This document shows positions 41,661 through 49,954 of a stretch of DNA of 59,917 bases, piece by piece. Origin of the DNA: an uncultured Eubacteriales bacterium (GTDB taxonomy: Bacteria > Bacillota > Clostridia > Oscillospirales > CAG-272); contig CAJJIY010000006.1 in assembly GCA_905187695.1 (NCBI GenBank), positions 1-59,917 on the forward strand. The letters run 5' to 3'. The notes below the pieces were generated by a model. It was given only the letters and a program-made list of their open reading frames with translations, did no database searches and was not told the DNA's origin. Positions within the stretch are counted from its first letter, which is position 1; the number at the start of each line of letters is the position of its first letter. A program made the translations under genes and the position numbers.

Positions 41661-42171
41661 TTTCTCCTCCTTGCTCGCCGACCGAAAGGCACAGCGCCTC
41701 GCTTACAAAACCGTCCAGCCTGAGACAATAATTCTGTCCGGCCATGAGCAACCTCGTTCCGGCAAAATACCCTTTTCCTTCTTTATAATCCGCACGAAGC
41801 GTCATGGTCAGTTCCAGCCGCTCCTGCCCGCCTTTTGTCGTCCGCACCGCAAATGCCGTAACGGTTCCCAGCGCCTCGCCGCTTTCAAAGTCAAACACCG
41901 TCTGCCCGATCTTTACGGTATTGGTCAGGCTTTTGTCCAGCGGCTCCAGTACCCACACGGTCGTCACATCCGCTTTCTCTTTTCCGATACCCGAAAAAAA
42001 GTCGGTATGTCCGAAAACCAGAACCGTCACCGCCGCGATAGCAAGCGCAAGGAGAAGCAACAGCACATCCACCGCCACAAAAAGTCCGCGTGGCGGGCGG
42101 CTGGCTTCTCCGCCCGGCAATTCGCGCAACACCGGCGTGGCGCTGTTTTTCTGATAATCCGGAAAATTCAT
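41653..42171 (-). CDS. Membrane-anchored protein, second of a DUF4330-like pair
   Basis: The 172-residue protein has a ~28-residue cytoplasmic start, one helix (LFVAVDVLLLLLALAIAAVTVLVF) and an extracytoplasmic domain rich in beta strands (NTVKIGQTVFDFESGEALGT; RLLMAGQNYCLRLDGFV). I recognise it only as similar in layout to its neighbour. It overlaps the ligase gene by 4 nt. A role in assembling or anchoring the surface polysaccharide is inferred from position. Confidence 0.68.
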   Translation of the reverse strand: MNFPDYQKNSATPVLRELPGGEASRPPRGLFVAVDVLLLLLALAIAAVTVLVFGHTDFFSGIGKEKADVTTVWVLEPLDKSLTNTVKIGQTVFDFESGEALGTVTAFAVRTTKGGQERLELTMTLRADYKEGKGYFAGTRLLMAGQNYCLRLDGFVSEALCLSVGEQGGENE

Positions 42172-44138
42172 TCGGACACCTCCTTGGCGGATATCGGACG
42201 ACGAACGCGATATTCCAGTTCCGCACTCGCGTTTCCGGTATAGATCTGCTCCTGTTCCCGCTGATTTCTGAGACGCTCGTACCGCAGGACCGCGCCGATC
42301 AGTGCCGCGGCCACGAAGAAAGCGGCCACCGCAAACGAATCGGTAAAGGGATTTTCAAAAAAAGCGAACAGCACGCCGGATGCCACAACGCCGATCCCGA
42401 TCCGCGCAAAGCGCGGCATGCCGCGCCCCTTGGCCCCCCACGAAACCGAAAAACAATTCTGAATCATCACAAACAGCATTGCGGAAAGTATCAGAATACC
42501 CAAAAGGCCGTAATCGCAGAAAAACCAGAGGAAAAAACTGTTTCCGGCCGCTTCAAACGCAGTCTGCCCGGAAAAATAAGGCCACATCCGTTCAATTCCG
42601 CCGGGCCCGGCTCCGAAAATAAAACGCGAAAAACCGGACGGACGGGAAGATACGCCTTCGCCCTCCGAGAAGAAGAACCGGGAAAAGACTTCGCCTGCCC
42701 GCACACGCGGCAGCCGTCCCGCAGTATTGCTCAGAACCGCGTCCACCTTCCCGCGCACGGAACGCGGCAGGAAAAGATAGCAAAGCGCAAGGGCCGAGCA
42801 ACCCAAAAAGGAAAAGCCGAACCCCCGCATGCCCAAGAGCGACAAATACAGCGCCGCAAGCAACAACATGGCAAACCACGCGATCTGAACTCCGGACAGA
42901 ACCGCGGCAAAAACGAAAAGGAAGGACGAGACCGCGCCGCACACCGAAAGTCCGTGCCGCTTTTCAAAAAGAAGCGGCAACGAAAAGGCCAACGCCAGCA
43001 CCATAAAATAGGCAAAAGGAACGCTTCCGGAAAAACCGGCGCGAACATAGCCAAAGGCGCCGTCAAAATCCGAAAGTCCGCCCGCACGGAAAAACTGCCA
43101 CACGCCCGCCAAGGCCGCCGCCGAAGCGGAAACCAAAAAGGCCGCATGACACCGGATAAACCACCGTGTGGTCTGCATCACATTGGAAATAAGAAAGTAG
43201 GCCGCCGTCAGACACAGGGTAAAAAGCATACCGGACAGGCTCTTCCCTTCCCAAAGCGAGAAAAGCGAAAACACCATCATCAGCGTCAGCAAGAGCACCG
43301 CAAAATCCTGCAGATCCATGTGCAACGCCCGATTTCCGCGCAACAGTTTGCCGATATATCCGATCACCGAAAGCGCAAGAAAAGCCAGGAGGAAGAAGCT
43401 CCCGTTCGGCAAGAAGCCGGCAAAAGGCAAAAGCAGAATAAAAAACAGCACGCCGGTTTCGGGGACCGAGAGAATCAGCATAACCAGCAGAATTTCCAGA
43501 ACAACAAAGCAAAGCACCAACGGGCGGAGCAATATCCCCAGCGCTCCCAACAAAAACGAGACCGGCAGGATGACATAAAGATGTCCGGCCCCGTTTTGCG
43601 GCACCTCTCTCAGATAGTCCTCGGAAATACCGGCCGCGCCTGCCAGCACCGCGCGGAAAAACGCGCTGTGATAAAAATCATATCCGAAAGAATGTTCGGA
43701 GGGCAACAGCATCATCCCCGCGATCGTCAGCACCGTGCCGACCACCGGACTGATCCAGTCGGTATAGCCCCAATGAAGCAAAAAGGTATCCAGGAAAAAG
43801 AACGCCCCTGAAAAGAAACCGGGAATGAGCATCAAAAGCCCGATCAGGCGGGTTTTGGTACGGCAGGTAAGGCGCACCAACCGTCCAAAAACAAAGGAGA
43901 AAATATTGTTTTCCATGGCACAGGCCATGGCACGCCGCGCCGTCAGGCTTTTTTTGCGCCCATAGCGACGGCTTTTTTTCTTCCCGATCTTCAGCGAAAC
44001 ATCGGCCATTTTCTGGGACACGGCGTCAAACGAGGTAAAAAGACGCACGAAAAAGCCGATGGCAAAAATCCGGTAAAAAAGCTTTGCCGCGCGAGTGCGC
44101 ACGCGGGATATACGGGAGGCTCCGGCGGGTTCACTCAT
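42168..44138 (-). CDS. O-antigen ligase/polymerase-family membrane protein
   Basis: Large membrane protein of 656 residues. A ~100-residue charged N-terminal region is followed by about 12-13 helices, and a long extracytoplasmic loop (around residues 440-510, with FIFGAGPGGIERMWPYFSGQ) typical of Wzy/WaaL ligases. Family members polymerise or ligate undecaprenyl-linked polysaccharide. ATG at 44138 has GGGGG upstream and overlaps trmD by 8 nt. This is an unusual partner for trmD, and the long N-terminal extension is not standard. Confidence 0.83.
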   Translation of the reverse strand: MSEPAGASRISRVRTRAAKLFYRIFAIGFFVRLFTSFDAVSQKMADVSLKIGKKKSRRYGRKKSLTARRAMACAMENNIFSFVFGRLVRLTCRTKTRLIGLLMLIPGFFSGAFFFLDTFLLHWGYTDWISPVVGTVLTIAGMMLLPSEHSFGYDFYHSAFFRAVLAGAAGISEDYLREVPQNGAGHLYVILPVSFLLGALGILLRPLVLCFVVLEILLVMLILSVPETGVLFFILLLPFAGFLPNGSFFLLAFLALSVIGYIGKLLRGNRALHMDLQDFAVLLLTLMMVFSLFSLWEGKSLSGMLFTLCLTAAYFLISNVMQTTRWFIRCHAAFLVSASAAALAGVWQFFRAGGLSDFDGAFGYVRAGFSGSVPFAYFMVLALAFSLPLLFEKRHGLSVCGAVSSFLFVFAAVLSGVQIAWFAMLLLAALYLSLLGMRGFGFSFLGCSALALCYLFLPRSVRGKVDAVLSNTAGRLPRVRAGEVFSRFFFSEGEGVSSRPSGFSRFIFGAGPGGIERMWPYFSGQTAFEAAGNSFFLWFFCDYGLLGILILSAMLFVMIQNCFSVSWGAKGRGMPRFARIGIGVVASGVLFAFFENPFTDSFAVAAFFVAAALIGAVLRYERLRNQREQEQIYTGNASAELEYRVRRPISAKEVSE

Positions 44139-44865
44139 CCTCTTTTCCCCCTTTCTTTTCATCCGGAACGGATGTTTTTTCAAGCAGATCCGGGCGCAAT
44201 CGCCGGGTCTCTTCCAGCGAAGCATCCGATCGCCATTTGTCTATGTTGGCATGATGGCCGGATATCAGCACATCCGGCACTTTCCGGCCGTGGAATTCAA
44301 CCGGGCGGGTATATTGCGGATATTCCACAAGCCCGGCCGAAAGACTCTCGTTTTCATAACATTCCGGTGCGGCCAGCACGCCGGGCACCAGCCGCGCCAC
44401 CGCGTCGGTCAGGATGCAGGCGGGGATCTCTCCGCCGGTCAGCACATAGTCTCCGATGGAGATTTCTTCGTCCACAATCTCATCCACAATCCGACTGTCC
44501 ACCCCTTCATAATGCCCGCAAAGTAAGATTATCTGGTCATATGAATTTGCCAGTTCGCGCACTTTTTTGTGGGTCAGAACCGGGCCGCGGGGCGAGAGAT
44601 AAATCACATGTCGGCGCGAAATATCCGGCGTTTCGTCAAGCACCGCCCGATAGCAATCGTAAATCGGGGGCGCCATCATCAGCATCCCTTTCCCGCCGCC
44701 ATACGGGGTGTCATCCACCCGATGATGTTTATCTTTGGAATAGTCCCTTATGTTGTGGGTAAAGACCGAAATTGCGCCGCTTTGCCGGGCGCGGCCGATT
44801 ACACTTTCGCCCAGAACATATTCAACCAGATCCGGGAACAGCGTCATAATATCAAAGCGCATCAT
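44131..44865 (-). CDS. trmD: tRNA (guanine(37)-N(1))-methyltransferase
   Basis: Knotted SPOUT methyltransferase of 244 residues. It starts MRFDIMTLFPDLVEYVLGESVIGRA (split here) and has RVDDTPYGGGKGMLM, YLSPRGPVLTHKKVRELA, LLCGHYEGVDSRIVDE and the SAM-binding ISIGDYVLTGGE. Two consecutive ATG codons (44865, 44862) follow AGGGG. It overlaps rimM by 14 nt. The usual next gene rplS is not here; a polysaccharide ligase follows. Confidence 0.97.
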   Translation of the reverse strand: MMRFDIMTLFPDLVEYVLGESVIGRARQSGAISVFTHNIRDYSKDKHHRVDDTPYGGGKGMLMMAPPIYDCYRAVLDETPDISRRHVIYLSPRGPVLTHKKVRELANSYDQIILLCGHYEGVDSRIVDEIVDEEISIGDYVLTGGEIPACILTDAVARLVPGVLAAPECYENESLSAGLVEYPQYTRPVEFHGRKVPDVLISGHHANIDKWRSDASLEETRRLRPDLLEKTSVPDEKKGGKEDE

Positions 44866-45367
44866 CAAACATCCCCTCAATCGGCAGAATGGAAATACCG
44901 GCCTCGGCATCCACAGATTTTACAAAAGCCGGAACCGCCGGCACCATCGCTTCTCCGGTTTCGGTGCGGATCACATAAATATCGCTGGCGCCGGGATGGA
45001 TTACATCCGAAAGAACGCCCAGTTTCCGGCCGCTTTCCGCGTGAAAAACCGGCAGGCCTATCAGCTCCGCAATCAGCGGCGAATCCCCGATCGGCAGATC
45101 TTCCCGCGCGGCAAAAAGCACACTGCCCTTTAATGCGCCGGCGCTCTCCATATCCGCGACTCCCTCGATTTCACAGAAAACAAAGGCGCCGAAAACACTG
45201 GCCCGCCGCATTTTATGCCGGATATACAGGCCGTCTTTTTTCAGGTAGACTGCCGGCAACCCGGCAAAAACCGATGGGCTGTCGCACCACGGCTCCACCT
45301 TCAGACCGCCATGACAACCGTGCGTATTGATGATTTTTCCACATTCGGGATACGGAATTTTCGGCAT
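44852..45367 (-). CDS. rimM: Ribosome maturation factor RimM
   Basis: Assists 30S head assembly by binding S19. The 171-residue protein has the N-terminal RimM domain (CGKIINTHGCHGGLKVEPWCD) and a PRC-barrel C-terminus (GRKLGVLSDVIHPGASDIYVI; MVPAVPAFVKSVDAEAG). ATG at 45367 has AGAGGAAGG upstream. It heads the operon from its own promoter; the commonly associated rpsP and KH-domain genes are not upstream. Confidence 0.93.
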   Translation of the reverse strand: MPKIPYPECGKIINTHGCHGGLKVEPWCDSPSVFAGLPAVYLKKDGLYIRHKMRRASVFGAFVFCEIEGVADMESAGALKGSVLFAAREDLPIGDSPLIAELIGLPVFHAESGRKLGVLSDVIHPGASDIYVIRTETGEAMVPAVPAFVKSVDAEAGISILPIEGMFDDAL

Positions 45368-45444
45368 GAAATATCCTTCCTCTTTGAACTGAAGCGGGTA
45401 TGTAAAACCGCGTTTTTCCGGGCCTCTTTACCAACCTTGCGTCT

Positions 45445-45473
45445 ATTATAACACAATCGGGCGGATTTGTCAC
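45445..45473 (-). promoter_or_regulatory. Sigma-A promoter of rimM-trmD-ligase operon
   Basis: GTGACA (45473-45468), 17-bp spacer, perfect TATAAT (45450-45445) on the minus strand. Confidence 0.75.
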
Positions 45474-45533
45474 CCGGAAAGAGAAAAATATCGCTTTTTT
45501 ATCCAATAAATTTAAATATTTACATTTTTACTC

Positions 45534-45562
45534 TTGCTTTCAATGCCAGGAACGGTTATAAT
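45534..45562 (+). promoter_or_regulatory. Sigma-A promoter of the yajC operon
   Basis: TTGCTT (45534-45539), 17-bp spacer, perfect TATAAT (45557-45562), 29 bp before yajC. Confidence 0.75.
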
Positions 45563-45591
45563 AAAGACAATATTTTCTTGGAGGTTCTCTA

Positions 45592-45879
45592 ATGGGAAAC
45601 AATATCTGGATTACGCTGGGCATGGTTGTTTTGCTCTTTGTTGTGTTTTATTTCTTTGTCATCCGGCCGCAGAAAAAGCAGGAAAAGGAAGCGGCGGATA
45701 TGCGGAACGCGCTGACAGTCGGGGATGAAATCACCACCATCGGCGGTATCATCGGAAAAATCGTCAGCATCAAAGAAGAAACCATGATTATCGAGACCGG
45801 GCGTGACCACACCCGGATCCGGCTTCTCAAGAGTGCCGTTCGCACGGTGGATGTGCACGCAGAAGACGCACAGGACTAA
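45592..45879 (+). CDS. yajC: Preprotein translocase subunit YajC
   Basis: Accessory component of the Sec translocon, 95 residues. One N-terminal helix (LGMVVLLFVVFYFFVI) is followed by RPQKKQEKEAADMRNAL and LTVGDEITTIGGIIGKIVSI, the YajC signature. TTGGAGG lies 8 nt before the ATG. secD/secF do not follow; a TIGR04086-type protein does, a common Clostridia arrangement. Confidence 0.95.
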   Translation: MGNNIWITLGMVVLLFVVFYFFVIRPQKKQEKEAADMRNALTVGDEITTIGGIIGKIVSIKEETMIIETGRDHTRIRLLKSAVRTVDVHAEDAQD

Positions 45880-45900
45880 TTTCCGGGTCTCCTTCATATT

Positions 45901-45917
45901 CTTTACTGCAAGTAAAG
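45901..45917. repeat. 17-nt perfect palindromic stem between yajC and the next gene
   Basis: CTTTACT-GCA-AGTAAAG, a perfect 7-bp stem with 3-nt loop, 20 nt before the next start codon and without a T run. It may be an mRNA hairpin or a protein-binding site. Confidence 0.5.
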
Positions 45918-45936
45918 TGTTTGGAGGAGACCTTTT

Positions 45937-46401
45937 ATGTTAAGTAATCACCGTAAACCGCAAAACAAAAAAAGAAAAGCAAGGAGCGACCGGGCGGTTC
46001 GTCCCCTTGCCACCCCTCTTGGCAGTGCGCTGAAGGCGTTGCCCTTCTCCCTTCTTATCGGCGGACTTTTACTTTTCCTGCTGACTGCGCTCCTGATGAC
46101 CACCGGAGATCCGGACCGTTACCACACGGTTGCAGGGCTTATCTGCGCTTATTCCACGGCTTTTTGGGCAGGTGCGTTTGCGACCCGGTTTCACGGGCGC
46201 CGTCTTCCGCTTCCCTGCGCGCTTTTTGCCGCAGGGTTACTGGCACTGCTCTTTTTTTCGGTCGGCCTGTTTTTACCCGAAAGTCCCCGGCACACAGCCT
46301 CTCCGGCACTGCGGGCAGGACTGTTCGCACTGATTTTCCCGGCCGCCCTGCTGGGTTCGCTTTTCGGCGCGCGGGAAAAGCGCCGCAAACACCGCCGCTG
46401 A
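45937..46401 (+). CDS. TIGR04086-family membrane protein
   Basis: The 154-residue protein has a very basic cytoplasmic start (NHRKPQNKKRKARSDR), four hydrophobic segments (LLIGGLLLFLLTALLM; VAGLICAYSTAFWAGAFAT; ALFAAGLLALLFFSVGLF; GLFALIFPAALLGSLF) and a basic end. Pattern and position after yajC match the TIGR04086/YrzE-like group of unknown function. TTGGAGGAG precedes the ATG. Confidence 0.75.
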   Translation: MLSNHRKPQNKKRKARSDRAVRPLATPLGSALKALPFSLLIGGLLLFLLTALLMTTGDPDRYHTVAGLICAYSTAFWAGAFATRFHGRRLPLPCALFAAGLLALLFFSVGLFLPESPRHTASPALRAGLFALIFPAALLGSLFGAREKRRKHRR

Positions 46402-46442
46402 TCCGATAACTGACTGAAAAATTCAAAGGATTTTGAAAAAAT

Positions 46443-48194
46443 ATGAAATCAAAACGGAAAAACGCTTATCTTCTTCGCCGTTTTTTGCCCTATTATCGTC
46501 CTTACATACCGGTCATGATAGCCGATCTTTTCTGTGCGGCGCTGACCACCCTTTGCGAGCTTTTTCTGCCGATGATCGTTCGGAAAATCACGGGGGCGGC
46601 CACGGCCGGAGACGGTTCGCTCAATGCTTCGCTCATTCTCCGCTGCGGGCTCTTTTACATTCTCCTGCGCCTGGTGGATACAGCCGCCAACTATTTCATG
46701 ACATCCGTCGGTCACATTATGGGAAGCCGGATGGAATGCGATATGCGCCACGATCTGTTTGCCCACCTGCAAAAGCTCCCTTTTTCCTATTATGACAACA
46801 CAAAAATCGGCACGCTGATGTCCCGGATGACAAGCGATCTTTTTGATGTGACGGAGTTTGCCCATCACTGCCCGGAGGAATTTTTTATCGCGGCCATCAA
46901 AATCGTCTGCTCGTTCTTCCTTTTGTGCACCATGAATGTAAAACTGACGCTGATTGTTTTTGCCGTCATTCCCGTGATGGTTGCGGTACTGGTCTTTTTC
47001 CGCCTGAAAATGAAAAAGAACTTTATTGCCTCCCGCCGTCAGATCGGCGAACTGAACTCGCAAATCGAGGACAGTCTGTTGGGCATCCGGGTGGTCAAAT
47101 CCTTTGGAAGAGAAGCTACCGAGCAGGAAAAATTTGACCGCGGAAACGGCAGATTCCTGGCCCTGAAACGGGAGCGCTATTTCATCATGGGCGGCTTTAC
47201 CTCTGCGACCCGTTTTTTTGACGGCGTGATGTATATCGTGGTGGTGCTCATCGGCGCGCTCTTTTTGCTCCGGGGCGGCATTACAACGGCCGATTATATC
47301 GCGTATCTGATGTTTGTCACGACTCTTTTGACTTCGGTCCGCCGGATTGTGGAATTTTCGGAGCAATTCCAGATGGGCATGAGCGGCATTGAACGCTTTG
47401 CCGAAGTCATGGATATTCAACCGGACATTTCCGATGCGCCCGATGCCAAAGAACTCTCTGTCTGTGAAGGGCGCGTGGATTTTAAAGATGTTTCCTTCCG
47501 CTATGAAAGTCACCTGCCCGATGTGGTTTCCCATGTCAATCTTCAGGTTGCACCGGGAGAAAACATTGCGTTGGTCGGTCCTTCCGGCAGCGGAAAAACC
47601 ACGCTTTGTGCGCTTATTCCCCGCTTTTATGATGTGAACAGCGGAGCCGTGGAAATTGACGGACAGGATGTCCGTTCGGTCACGCTGGCTTCTCTGCGCA
47701 AAAACATCGGCGTGGTTGCCCAGGATGTCTATCTGTTCTCCGGCAGTGTAAGAGAAAACATTGCCTATGGGCGGGAGGACGCCACGGATGAAGAGATCCG
47801 GGAAGCGGCCAGAATGGCCGGCGCGGAAGAGTTTATCCTTTCCCTTCCGCAAGGCTATGATACCTATGTCGGCGAACGCGGCGTAAAACTCTCCGGCGGG
47901 CAAAAACAACGCATTTCCATTGCCCGCGTTTTCTTAAAGAATCCGCCGATTCTTGTGCTGGATGAAGCCACCAGCGCGCTGGACAACGAAAGTGAGCGGC
48001 TGGTGCAGGCTTCGCTTGAAAAGCTCTCACACGGGCGGACAACCTTTACCATCGCCCACCGCCTGACCACCATCCGAAATGCCGATCGGATTCTGGTGCT
48101 GACCGAAAACGGAATCGCCGAATCCGGCACACACGATGAACTGATTGCAAAAGGCGGTCTTTACAGCGAATTTTACAGACTCTATTCCCTTTAA
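46443..48194 (+). CDS. ABC transporter with fused permease and ATPase domains
   Basis: Homodimer-type exporter half, 583 residues. Six membrane helices (residues ~20-310) include the intracellular-loop region DMRHDLFAHLQKLPFSYYD. The ATPase domain has Walker A GPSGSGKTTLCALI, Q-loop VVAQDVYLFSGSVRENI, signature LSGGQKQRISIARVFL, Walker B ILVLDEATSALD and the switch His in FTIAHRL. The start has only a weak ribosome-binding site (AAAGGA, 13 nt away). Substrate unknown; lipid or drug export is usual. A terminator follows. Confidence 0.95.
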   Translation: MKSKRKNAYLLRRFLPYYRPYIPVMIADLFCAALTTLCELFLPMIVRKITGAATAGDGSLNASLILRCGLFYILLRLVDTAANYFMTSVGHIMGSRMECDMRHDLFAHLQKLPFSYYDNTKIGTLMSRMTSDLFDVTEFAHHCPEEFFIAAIKIVCSFFLLCTMNVKLTLIVFAVIPVMVAVLVFFRLKMKKNFIASRRQIGELNSQIEDSLLGIRVVKSFGREATEQEKFDRGNGRFLALKRERYFIMGGFTSATRFFDGVMYIVVVLIGALFLLRGGITTADYIAYLMFVTTLLTSVRRIVEFSEQFQMGMSGIERFAEVMDIQPDISDAPDAKELSVCEGRVDFKDVSFRYESHLPDVVSHVNLQVAPGENIALVGPSGSGKTTLCALIPRFYDVNSGAVEIDGQDVRSVTLASLRKNIGVVAQDVYLFSGSVRENIAYGREDATDEEIREAARMAGAEEFILSLPQGYDTYVGERGVKLSGGQKQRISIARVFLKNPPILVLDEATSALDNESERLVQASLEKLSHGRTTFTIAHRLTTIRNADRILVLTENGIAESGTHDELIAKGGLYSEFYRLYSL

Positions 48195-48207
48195 ATTCAA
48201 CTGACTT

Positions 48208-48246
48208 TAAAATCCGGGTTGCTTGATAAGCGACCCGGATTTTTTC
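48208..48246 (+). terminator. Intrinsic terminator of the yajC-ABC transporter operon
   Basis: AAATCCGGGTTGCTT pairs with AGCGACCCGGATTT (some G-U) across a short loop, followed by TTTTTTC. Confidence 0.88.
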
Positions 48247-48264
48247 TTTCTTAATATTATGGCA

Positions 48265-48293
48265 TTGACATTTTTCGAACATTATACTATTAT
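48265..48293 (+). promoter_or_regulatory. Strong orphan sigma-A promoter
   Basis: Perfect TTGACA (48265-48270), 17-bp spacer, TATTAT (48288-48293), reading plus toward no annotated gene: the next gene is convergent. It suggests a short transcript with a small ORF and a large hairpin. Confidence 0.75.
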
Positions 48294-48354
48294 GAGAATG
48301 AGGGAAATTTTGTTATTTTTGAACGAACGGATTTTTTAAAAAAGGGAGAACCAC

Positions 48355-48534
48355 ATGAAACTGTATCTCCCGCTTTGTGTGATATGCACCTCCAAAAGTC
48401 AGACACTTTTGGAGGTGCATATCAAATCCGGGTTCTTTTTTAATTCTTATCGGAGTCCTTTTCTCCGTGATGACACGGAAGTTCAAACCAAAAAACACTT
48501 CCGACGCCCACGGCACTGTCCACACCATAGGTAG
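48355..48534 (+). CDS. Possible small ORF with no known family
   Basis: ATG at 48355 has GGGAG at 7 nt and would encode 59 residues (MKLYLPLCVICTSKSQTL ... HCPHHR), with three Cys, hydrophobic first 12 residues and a basic end. About 95 nt of its 3' half are antisense to the sensor kinase gene. A perfect 19-bp hairpin lies within it. Nothing but promoter, ribosome-binding site and open frame supports translation; it could equally be a non-coding RNA or leader. Confidence 0.3.
   Translation: MKLYLPLCVICTSKSQTLLEVHIKSGFFFNSYRSPFLRDDTEVQTKKHFRRPRHCPHHR
48381..48423. repeat. Perfect 19-bp inverted repeat, 5-nt loop
   Basis: Arms GATATGCACCTCCAAAAGT (48381-48399) and ACTTTTGGAGGTGCATATC (48405-48423). 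The left arm holds CACCTCC, the 16S anti-Shine-Dalgarno sequence, and the right arm holds GGAGGTG. On the plus strand a T run (TTCTTTTTT) follows about 10 nt later; on the minus strand no T run follows, 17 nt after the kinase stop. It could act as a plus-strand terminator or structured RNA. Confidence 0.85.
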
Positions 48535-49954
48535 CCTGATGCGCCTCCAGTACGCTTTTGACAATGGAGAGTCCCAATCCTGTGCCCATAACGGCGCGCT
48601 TGTGCACTTTATCCACGCGATAATAGCGATCCCAGATCTGAGCGATCCGGTCGGGGGGGATGCCCTCCCCGTCATCGGCCACTTCCAGCCTCACACGGTC
48701 GCCGACCCTTTTTTCGGTAATGCGCACGCGCTTGTCTTCACCGGTATAATTGACCGCATTGTTAATAAGGTTGTAGATCACCTGCAAAATCATTGTCCGA
48801 TCAGCCAGTACTTCAACCGGTTCGCAGGTTTCCACCTCAAAATGATATCCGTCCGAGCGAATCAGCGCTTCATAGCGGGTCAGTGTATCTTTGAGAAGTT
48901 CTGTAAAATCAAGCACCGCCAATTGCGGCTTTTTGGCACCGCTTTGCAACTTAGAAAGATCCAGCAGATCATTTACAAGCTCGGAAAGGCGGGTGGTTTC
49001 GTCAATCAGTATCTGCGCGTTTTCCGGGCTGTTTTCTCCCGGAATATCCCGCATCAGTTCGCCGTATCCCTTAATCATCGTGAGCGGTGTGCGCAGATCG
49101 TGTGAAATATTGGCAATCAGATCTTTTTGCAGTTGGTCGGTTGCCCCGATCTCGTGCGCCGCATAGTTCAGCGTTTGCGCCAACTGCTCTACCTCACGGT
49201 ATCCCTTGACCGAAAAATCCACATCATAGTGCCCCGCCGCCAGATTTTCCGCTTTCTTGGTAATAGAAATGAGCGGAGTGGCCACCAACCGATAAAGGAG
49301 AAGCGAAAGCAAAAAGGCAATACCGAGCACGGAAACCGCAATCCAGAAAAACTGCACCTCCAGTGCCTTTACAGCTGCCCGGATCGGCGAAAGTTCGCTG
49401 TCCAGAAGAAGGAAATACTGATTTCCGCCGGCCGAAAATGTACGGGCATAGACTGCATTTGCCGTATCGGTGGCACGGTAAGAACCCGGGAAATGAAATT
49501 CTTTGTCTCCTTCATCCGGATTACGGCGAAATTCCATCTTTTTGCTGTACATGCCGCCATTGTCAGTGGCATAATTGTAAATTTTGGATAACAGGTCGTT
49601 AGGCAAATGATGAATCAGACAGGAAGCATTGACATCCGTATCGTAGATCTGCGTGGCCCGGCCATCCGCAATCGAAAAAAGCCGCACGCAAATCTGTTTG
49701 CTTTCCGCGATCGTCTGTATGCGCGCGCGAAAGTCATCTTCCTCCACTGTTTCCACCAGCGTCTGACCGGCTGTCTCCAACTCGGAAAACTTCTCTTTCT
49801 CGTAAAAATGTCCCAGCAAGCGAATTTGAAAGATCCAAATGAGCACCAGCATGAAAATGGTAAGGATCACCATGGAAAGGAAAAGAAGCGCGCGTACGCC
49901 CGGCGTTTTTGGCCGGGCGTTCTTTGCTGTTTTTTCTTTTCTTTCGTCTTTCAT
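48440..49954 (-). CDS. Sensor histidine kinase
   Basis: Membrane sensor of 504 residues. N-terminal helix (about 28-50), an extracytoplasmic domain (~residues 51-205), a second helix (~206-226), a HAMP linker (TPLISITKKAENLAAGHYDV), the dimerisation/phosphoacceptor block HDLRTPLTMIKGYG and the ATPase boxes NLINNAVNYT, DDGEGIPPD and GTGLGLSIVKSVLEAH. It overlaps the response regulator by 4 nt and is preceded by an HtrA protease, the layout of envelope-stress two-component systems. Signal unknown. Confidence 0.95.
   Translation of the reverse strand: MKDERKEKTAKNARPKTPGVRALLFLSMVILTIFMLVLIWIFQIRLLGHFYEKEKFSELETAGQTLVETVEEDDFRARIQTIAESKQICVRLFSIADGRATQIYDTDVNASCLIHHLPNDLLSKIYNYATDNGGMYSKKMEFRRNPDEGDKEFHFPGSYRATDTANAVYARTFSAGGNQYFLLLDSELSPIRAAVKALEVQFFWIAVSVLGIAFLLSLLLYRLVATPLISITKKAENLAAGHYDVDFSVKGYREVEQLAQTLNYAAHEIGATDQLQKDLIANISHDLRTPLTMIKGYGELMRDIPGENSPENAQILIDETTRLSELVNDLLDLSKLQSGAKKPQLAVLDFTELLKDTLTRYEALIRSDGYHFEVETCEPVEVLADRTMILQVIYNLINNAVNYTGEDKRVRITEKRVGDRVRLEVADDGEGIPPDRIAQIWDRYYRVDKVHKRAVMGTGLGLSIVKSVLEAHQATYGVDSAVGVGSVFWFELPCHHGEKDSDKN

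Noticed and set aside
42090..43811. 573-codon plus-strand frame opposite the O-antigen ligase
   Set aside because: Lys/Arg/Gln-rich product is the complement of a hydrophobic membrane protein gene; no ribosome-binding site.
46449..47909. 486-codon minus-strand frame opposite the ABC transporter
   Set aside because: The plus strand has all ABC ATPase motifs; the reverse frame has none.
48313..48675. 120-codon minus-strand frame over the kinase 3' end and the hairpin
   Set aside because: Overlaps the kinase in a different frame with no ribosome-binding site or family motif.
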